Assembly: GCA_947500385.1 (NCBI GenBank)
Contig: CANMSA010000032.1
Location: forward strand, 1 to 34,962
Source of the DNA: an uncultured Flavobacteriaceae bacterium
GTDB lineage: Bacteria > Bacteroidota > Bacteroidia > Flavobacteriales > Flavobacteriaceae
Reading direction: 5' to 3'
Length of the DNA stretch: 34,962 bases
Shown here: in pieces, positions 30,942 to 34,962 of the stretch
Position numbering within the stretch: position 1 is the first letter of the stretch
Layout: the number at the start of each line of letters is the position of its first letter
Translations under genes and position numbers: made by a program
The notes under the pieces: generated by a model
Databases searched by the model: none
Told to the model about the DNA's origin: nothing
What the model saw: the letters and a program-made list of their open reading frames with translations, nothing else

Positions 30942-31943
30942 ATGGATTCACTTACGCAAATTGTATTAGGCGCTTCGGTAGGGGAGGCGGTGTTGGGGAA
31001 AAAAGTCGGTAATAAGGCCCTTTTATACGGGGCGATTGCGGGGACTATTCCAGACCTGGATGTTTTGGCCAGATCCTTGACCGATACGGTGACCGCTATT
31101 GAATGGCATCGGGGTTTCAGCCATTCGATTGTTTTTAGCGTGGTATTTGCACCCTTGTTCGGTTGGCTGGTTTGGAAACTGCACCGGGGTAGGGAGGCCA
31201 GCTGGAAAGATTGGTCCTGGTTATTCTTCTGGGGGTTGTTCACCCATCCCATACTAGATGCATTTACCACTTGGGGTACGCAGTTGTTCTGGCCCTTTGA
31301 CCTGCGCTTGGCTTTTCAGAATATTTTCGTAATAGACCCTTTGTATACGGTACCCTTTTTATTGTTTGTGGTGCTGGCAATGTGCTACAAACGTACTTCC
31401 CCGAAAAGAAGAAAGTACAATCGCTTGGGTTTATTGGTGAGCAGTTGCTACCTATTGGTTACCCTGATATTAAAGGGAATGGCCTATATCAAATTTACCG
31501 ATGGCCTAACGGAACAGGGAATTGTATACCAACAAATAGACACAAGGCCGACGCCCATGAATGCTTTGCTCTGGACCGCCAATATAGAGGCGGGAGACGC
31601 CTACCTGATCGGGAATTATTCATTCTTTGATACGAGCCCCATCCAGTTTTCTACCTATCCCAAAAATCATCATTTGTTAGGGACATTGGAAACAAATGAT
31701 AAGGTGAATCGTCTCATAACCATAGCAGAGGGTTGGTATACGATTAGCAAAAAAGAAGACCGTGTGTTTTTTAATGATCTACGGTTCGGTCTCATAAGTA
31801 TCGATCCCCAGGAAACACAGTTTGTATTCAGTTATGAATTGATTCCCTCGGCAACCGGCATTTCAGTAGAAGAAACCCCCAAATTCGACACGGATGCCAA
31901 ACGTCTTTTAAGTTCTTTGTGGAATAGGATTTGGGGAAACTAA
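30942..31943 (+). CDS. YdjM/LexA-binding-like inner-membrane metal-dependent hydrolase
   Basis: This 333-residue protein starts MDSLTQIVLGASVGEAVLGKKVGNKALLYGAIAGTIPDLDVL, the family hallmark, with the metal-site motif WHRGFSHSIVFS (about 55-66) and FFWGLFTHPILDAFTTWGTQLFWPF (about 94-118). Several membrane helices follow (to about 175), and a soluble C-terminal half that is periplasmic or cytoplasmic. Members are annotated as membrane-bound metal-dependent hydrolases (DUF457/YdjM); substrates are unknown. It is followed after 10 bp by a DUF998 gene. The ATG stands at the end of a repeat tract, so its leader may be made of repeat sequence. Confidence 0.88.
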   Translation: MDSLTQIVLGASVGEAVLGKKVGNKALLYGAIAGTIPDLDVLARSLTDTVTAIEWHRGFSHSIVFSVVFAPLFGWLVWKLHRGREASWKDWSWLFFWGLFTHPILDAFTTWGTQLFWPFDLRLAFQNIFVIDPLYTVPFLLFVVLAMCYKRTSPKRRKYNRLGLLVSSCYLLVTLILKGMAYIKFTDGLTEQGIVYQQIDTRPTPMNALLWTANIEAGDAYLIGNYSFFDTSPIQFSTYPKNHHLLGTLETNDKVNRLITIAEGWYTISKKEDRVFFNDLRFGLISIDPQETQFVFSYELIPSATGISVEETPKFDTDAKRLLSSLWNRIWGN

Positions 31944-31953
31944 ATTTGTTTGC

Positions 31954-32574
31954 ATGCGATTTATTCTTTTTTTAATAGGGACACTGGGCGTACTTCTTTT
32001 TGTAGGCACCAGTATCTGGGCGGGAGTTCAAATAGAAGGGTACGACCCGGTTTCACAATTTATAAGCGAAAGTTATGCGAACGGGATACCAAATGCCCCT
32101 GCCCTTCAAAAGGTTTTTATGATCTCGGGCATATTTCTTGCCGGCTTTGGTTTCATGGCTCCGATCGGCCTCCCTTCCAGTAAAAGGCTAAAGATGTACT
32201 TTGTTTTGTTCGCCTTGTTCTATGGTGTGGGTACGATAGTGACGGGGTACTTTCCCTGCGATTTGGGATGTGTGCTGGATACCGAAAACCCGTCTATTTC
32301 CCAGTTGATACACAATACCATGGGCTTGCTCACCTATGTGGTGGTGCCTTTCTGTCTGCTTGGCATAGGGGTAGAATTGAAAAAAAAGGACGATGCCTCA
32401 AAATTACCGGTGGTTTCACTCATATGTGGTAGTGTATCATTGGCTTTTGTAGTATTTTTATTTGGAAACCCCGAAGGCCCTTTTATCGGTTTGTTTCAAA
32501 GAATCGTAGAGGGAAGTATTTTGAGCTGGACGTTGTTTTGCGCCAGCCTTTTTATAAGATCATCCAAAACCTGA
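31954..32574 (+). CDS. DUF998 family membrane protein
   Basis: This 206-residue polytopic protein shows about six membrane segments: near 3-23, 54-73, 79-99, 121-140, 151-170 and 181-200. The sequence YDPVSQFISESYANG (30-44) and the CDLGC pair (101-105 region) match the DUF998 pattern (conserved S-x-SEY and a Cys-rich loop). Function is unknown. It starts 10 bp after the YdjM-like gene and ends 4 bp before the DUF5060 lipoprotein gene, making a probable three-gene operon. Confidence 0.85.
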   Translation: MRFILFLIGTLGVLLFVGTSIWAGVQIEGYDPVSQFISESYANGIPNAPALQKVFMISGIFLAGFGFMAPIGLPSSKRLKMYFVLFALFYGVGTIVTGYFPCDLGCVLDTENPSISQLIHNTMGLLTYVVVPFCLLGIGVELKKKDDASKLPVVSLICGSVSLAFVVFLFGNPEGPFIGLFQRIVEGSILSWTLFCASLFIRSSKT

Positions 32575-32578
32575 AACT

Positions 32579-34420
32579 GTGAAAAACCGTTATTTTCTCT
32601 TATCCAGCCTTTGCCTTCTCGTTTTATTCGTAGCCTGTAACGAGGAAAACAAGGAAGTTGTTGCGCTGGCCAGCCACATGCAGTGGCATACTGTTGAGCT
32701 CTCGTTTGAAGGACCCATGACCTCCGAAGCGGCTTCGGAAAATCCCTTTTTAAACTATCGGTTATTGGTAGAATTGAAGCATGCCGAAACCAGTTATACG
32801 GTTCGTGGTTTTTATGCCGCAGATGGCAAGGCCGGGGAAACAAGTGCGGCTTCCGGTGGGGTTTGGCAAGCCCGTTTTACGCCGGATAAACTAGGGGAAT
32901 GGACCTATTCGGCGGTCTTACAACAAGGAGATTCCATCGCTTTAAAAGACGATTCTTACGAGGGAAAACCAGTAGAAATTACCAATCAGGAAGGGGCCTT
33001 TACCGTAGGGCCATCGAACAAAAAGGCACCCGATTTTCGAAGTAAAGGCCGGTTGGTCAGTTCGAATGGTTATTTTAGGTTTGGTGAAAATGGCGAATAT
33101 TGGATCAAGGGCGGGGCCGACAGTCCTGAGAATTTACTGGCTTTTGAAGGTTTTGATGGTACATATCGCATGCAGCGTTCCGATGACGATGGCGAAGCGA
33201 GAACGAATGATACCATACACAGTTTTAAGCCGCATTTAAACGATTGGAGAGAAGGAGATCTTACATGGCAGGGTGGCAAAGGAAAAGGATTGGTAGGTGC
33301 CTTGAATTATTTGTCTTCCAAGGGTATGAACGTGGTTTATTTTTTAACTATGAACATTAATGGGGATGGGAAAGATGTATGGCCTTATGCAGATCCAAAT
33401 GATTTTAGCCGCTTTGATGTGAGTAAACTGGCGCAATGGGAAATGGTTTTTCAACACATGCAATCAAAAGGATTGATGTTGCATATGGTATTGCAGGAAA
33501 CGGAGAACGAAACCCTATTACATGGTGGAGATACGGGGCCGTTACGACAATTGTATTTTCGGGAATTAATGGCGCGTTTTGGACACCATTTGGCCCTGAA
33601 GTTTAATTTGGGAGAGGAGAACGGTCCGGCCGATTTTTCTCCCATTGCCCAGAACGACGCACAGCGAAAAGCGATGACCTCTTTTATTAGTGCGATAGAC
33701 CCTTATAACCATCCTATTCTGTTACATACGCATTCGCATGAACCGGCGCGTAGCAATGTACTTGATTCGATTGTTGGTTTTAAGGCATTGGACGGACTTT
33801 CCCTGCAAGTAGATTTGCGGGAAGGGGCTTCAGATGTCGTAGCCGATTGGAAGAACAAATCGCAGGCCGCTGGCCATGATTGGATGATTACGATGGATGA
33901 GATCGGGATGTGGCATACAGGGGCGGTTCCGGATTCGGTAACCCCAGAACACGATAGCCTCCGGAAGTACGTACTTTGGGGAACTTTGTTGTCGGGTTCT
34001 GCAGGGGTGGAGTGGTACTACGGTGCCCGCAATGTGTATAATGATTTGAATACCGAAGACTGGCGTACTACCGACCGCCTATGGGAGTTGACACACCATG
34101 CTATGCAGTTTTTTGAACAGTATTTGCCGTATTGGGAAATGCAACCGGATCACAGTTTAATCAACACAAAAGATGGCTACTGCTTTCGAAAAAAGGGAAC
34201 GGTCTACGCTGCGTATCTGGCAGTTCCTCAGGGAGGGCACACGATTGACTTGGAAGGGGAAACCGGTACGTTCACCGTAAAATGGTACGATCCCTTGCAA
34301 GGAGGAGCACTACAAGAAGGAACTGTTCAAGAAATAAACGGAGGAACCGCGCAAGAGTTAGGGTTGCCGCCAAATTCAAAAAAGCAAGATTGGGTGGTGT
34401 TGGTAAGGAGTATTAAGTAA
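32579..34420 (+). CDS. DUF5060 glycoside-hydrolase-like lipoprotein
   Basis: This 613-residue protein begins with GTG (32579), 4 bp after the DUF998 stop; this start yields a full lipoprotein signal, KNRYFLLSSLCLLVLFVAC with the lipid Cys at 20. Domain order is DUF5060 beta-sandwich (about 35-145: WHTVELSFEGP, FYAADG, WQARFTPDKLGEWTY), a TIM-barrel glycoside-hydrolase domain (about 155-520) and a C-terminal beta domain of the collagen-binding-like type found with DUF5060 and DUF4038 proteins (about 525-613). Probable acid/base and nucleophile are Glu346 (FNLGEENG) and Glu441 (TMDEIG). It should act on a polysaccharide at the outer membrane or cell surface. No SusC/SusD genes are near, so no classical PUL context. 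The last codons enter a heptamer repeat tract. Confidence 0.85.
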   Translation: MKNRYFLLSSLCLLVLFVACNEENKEVVALASHMQWHTVELSFEGPMTSEAASENPFLNYRLLVELKHAETSYTVRGFYAADGKAGETSAASGGVWQARFTPDKLGEWTYSAVLQQGDSIALKDDSYEGKPVEITNQEGAFTVGPSNKKAPDFRSKGRLVSSNGYFRFGENGEYWIKGGADSPENLLAFEGFDGTYRMQRSDDDGEARTNDTIHSFKPHLNDWREGDLTWQGGKGKGLVGALNYLSSKGMNVVYFLTMNINGDGKDVWPYADPNDFSRFDVSKLAQWEMVFQHMQSKGLMLHMVLQETENETLLHGGDTGPLRQLYFRELMARFGHHLALKFNLGEENGPADFSPIAQNDAQRKAMTSFISAIDPYNHPILLHTHSHEPARSNVLDSIVGFKALDGLSLQVDLREGASDVVADWKNKSQAAGHDWMITMDEIGMWHTGAVPDSVTPEHDSLRKYVLWGTLLSGSAGVEWYYGARNVYNDLNTEDWRTTDRLWELTHHAMQFFEQYLPYWEMQPDHSLINTKDGYCFRKKGTVYAAYLAVPQGGHTIDLEGETGTFTVKWYDPLQGGALQEGTVQEINGGTAQELGLPPNSKKQDWVVLVRSIK

Positions 34421-34440
34421 GAAGTAGTCAGTAATTGGTA
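34406..34440 (+). repeat. Heptamer tract crossing the DUF5060 stop codon
   Basis: Five 7-bp units in register: AGGAGTA, TTAAGTA, AGAAGTA, GTCAGTA, ATTGGTA. The first two encode the final residues and most of the stop codon; the first unit equals the unit of the 1-77 array. Confidence 0.55.
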
Positions 34441-34591
34441 TTTGAACTTGCTCGGATGAAAGACAAAAGGACTTAGGACAAAATGACTTAAGATGTAGTA
34501 CGTATGTGGTCTAGATGGGGCGTCAGGTAGTCGGTTCTGTGTTTGAATTTGACATTTGTGTTTGAATTTATTTTTTTGTCTTTGTTCTTTT

Positions 34592-34633
34592 AAGCAGTTC
34601 CTCGACAGGCCTGTCCTGAGTGAAACCTCAGGG
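34592..34633. repeat. REP-like palindromic element, copy 1
   Basis: It contains the perfect 12-bp palindrome GACAGGCCTGTC (34604-34615) followed by a hairpin CCTGAG (34615-34620), loop TGAAAC, CTCAGG (34627-34632). Nearly the same 42 bases return at 34846-34887. Confidence 0.75.
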
Positions 34634-34862
34634 CTCGGACTCACGGTTGATTTTTCATTTGGCAATGGGATAAAAAGGAACGCTATTGTCACGCTGAGTC
34701 CTGTCGAAGCGCATTTCGATTGTCTCCTGGACAAGCTCGGAGGGACAGCATTTTTTACATTTGACGATCCTAGCTTGAATTTGACGTTTGCGCCTTAATT
34801 TGTTTTTTCGTCCTACGTCTTTGCTCTTTTCGTCTTTTTTCTTTCAAGCAGGTCCTCGACAG

Positions 34863-34962
34863 GCCTGTCCTGAGTGAAACCTCAGGGCCTGTCCTGAGTG
34901 AAACCTCAGGGCCTGTCCTGAGTGAAACCTCAGGGCCTGTCCTGAGTGAAACCTCAGGGCCT
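34863..34962. repeat. 24-bp tandem repeat, four full copies plus a partial one
   Basis: Units begin at 34863, 34887, 34911, 34935 and 34959 with no visible differences. Each starts GCCTGTCCTGAG and ends CCTCAGG, so each holds a CCTGAG-TGAAAC-CTCAGG hairpin. The array runs off the window. Confidence 0.93.

Larger units (their letters stand above)
34421..34962. other. 542-bp repeat island at the window end
   Basis: No ORF here looks real. It contains a heptamer tract (34406-34440), short-period GACAAAA/GACTTA runs (about 34455-34495), TTTGAATTT units (about 34544-34570), a roughly 42-bp direct repeat (34592-34633 and 34846-34887), palindromes within these, a CTGAG/CTTCGACAGG-type REP-like stretch (about 34687-34750), a 7-bp periodic CGTCTTT tract (34807-34845) and a 24-bp tandem array (34863-34962). 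Confidence 0.75.

Noticed and set aside
34556-34798. 80-codon ORF in the repeat island
   Set aside because: It is built from the REP-like repeats and low-complexity tracts; the matching sequence at 34846 is not coding.
34863-34962. CRISPR array at the right edge
   Set aside because: The 24-bp units abut directly with no spacers, and no cas genes are present.

Overview
The window reads as a chromosomal segment of a marine-type Flavobacteriaceae bacterium (Bacteroidota). The support is indirect but consistent: Bacteroidota-type promoters (-7 box TAnnTTTG, in one case with a perfect TTTG-N19 -33 box), few Shine-Dalgarno sequences, several TTG/GTG starts, Tat-exported Gfo/Idh/MocA proteins, the long (about 670 residue) urocanate hydratase, the short (385 residue) homogentisate dioxygenase, and TonB_C/M56 and DUF5060 proteins. 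No rRNA, tRNA, transposase, phage gene or CRISPR array was found.

Region 1 (1-9360), carbohydrate handling. A minus-strand pair encodes an N-acetylhexosamine-1-kinase-like phosphotransferase and a sugar-1-phosphate nucleotidyltransferase, translationally overlapped. It diverges from a plus-strand GH109-type (alpha-N-acetylgalactosaminidase) protein and an SSS sodium/sugar symporter. Together these can be read as a release, import, C1-phosphorylation and nucleotide-activation route for GalNAc or a similar amino sugar. Then follow a tandem-domain universal stress protein, a second Tat-exported Gfo/Idh/MocA oxidoreductase and an unrecognised alpha/alpha-barrel-like lipoprotein.

Region 2 (9361-18810), amino-acid catabolism. 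After a gene-poor stretch holding a candidate small RNA and a small charged ORF come hmgA (tyrosine/phenylalanine route) and, convergent with it by a 1-bp gap, the histidine-utilisation operon hutH-hutI-hutU-hutG. A divergent LysR regulator shares a 78-bp operator region with hutH. A nitroreductase follows.

Region 3 (18811-23475). A DUF456 membrane protein diverges from a BlaI/M56 (BlaR1-like) regulatory pair. Three identical palindromes AACTAA-N4-TTAGTT flank the promoter of this pair. The M56 protein carries a TonB C-terminal domain in place of a penicillin sensor, and is followed by a secreted TPR protein and a small lipoprotein with a degenerate copy of the same TonB_C motif.

Region 4 (23476-32574), housekeeping and small proteins: ruvC, a four-helix-bundle (S23/IVP-like) gene bracketed by inverted heptamer repeats, hemW, a cyclase-family hydrolase, DUF4230, a secreted Dabb protein, GNAT, MmcQ/YjbR, DinB, a membrane-anchored MutS relative, a YdjM-like membrane hydrolase and DUF998.

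Region 5 (32575-34962): a DUF5060 glycoside-hydrolase-like lipoprotein, then a repeat island with 7-bp periodic tracts, REP-like palindromes and a 24-bp tandem repeat that runs off the window. The most distinctive non-coding signal is a family of degenerate 7-bp tandem arrays (core AGTA) in at least five separate intergenic places, including both window ends and both flanks of the four-helix-bundle gene.
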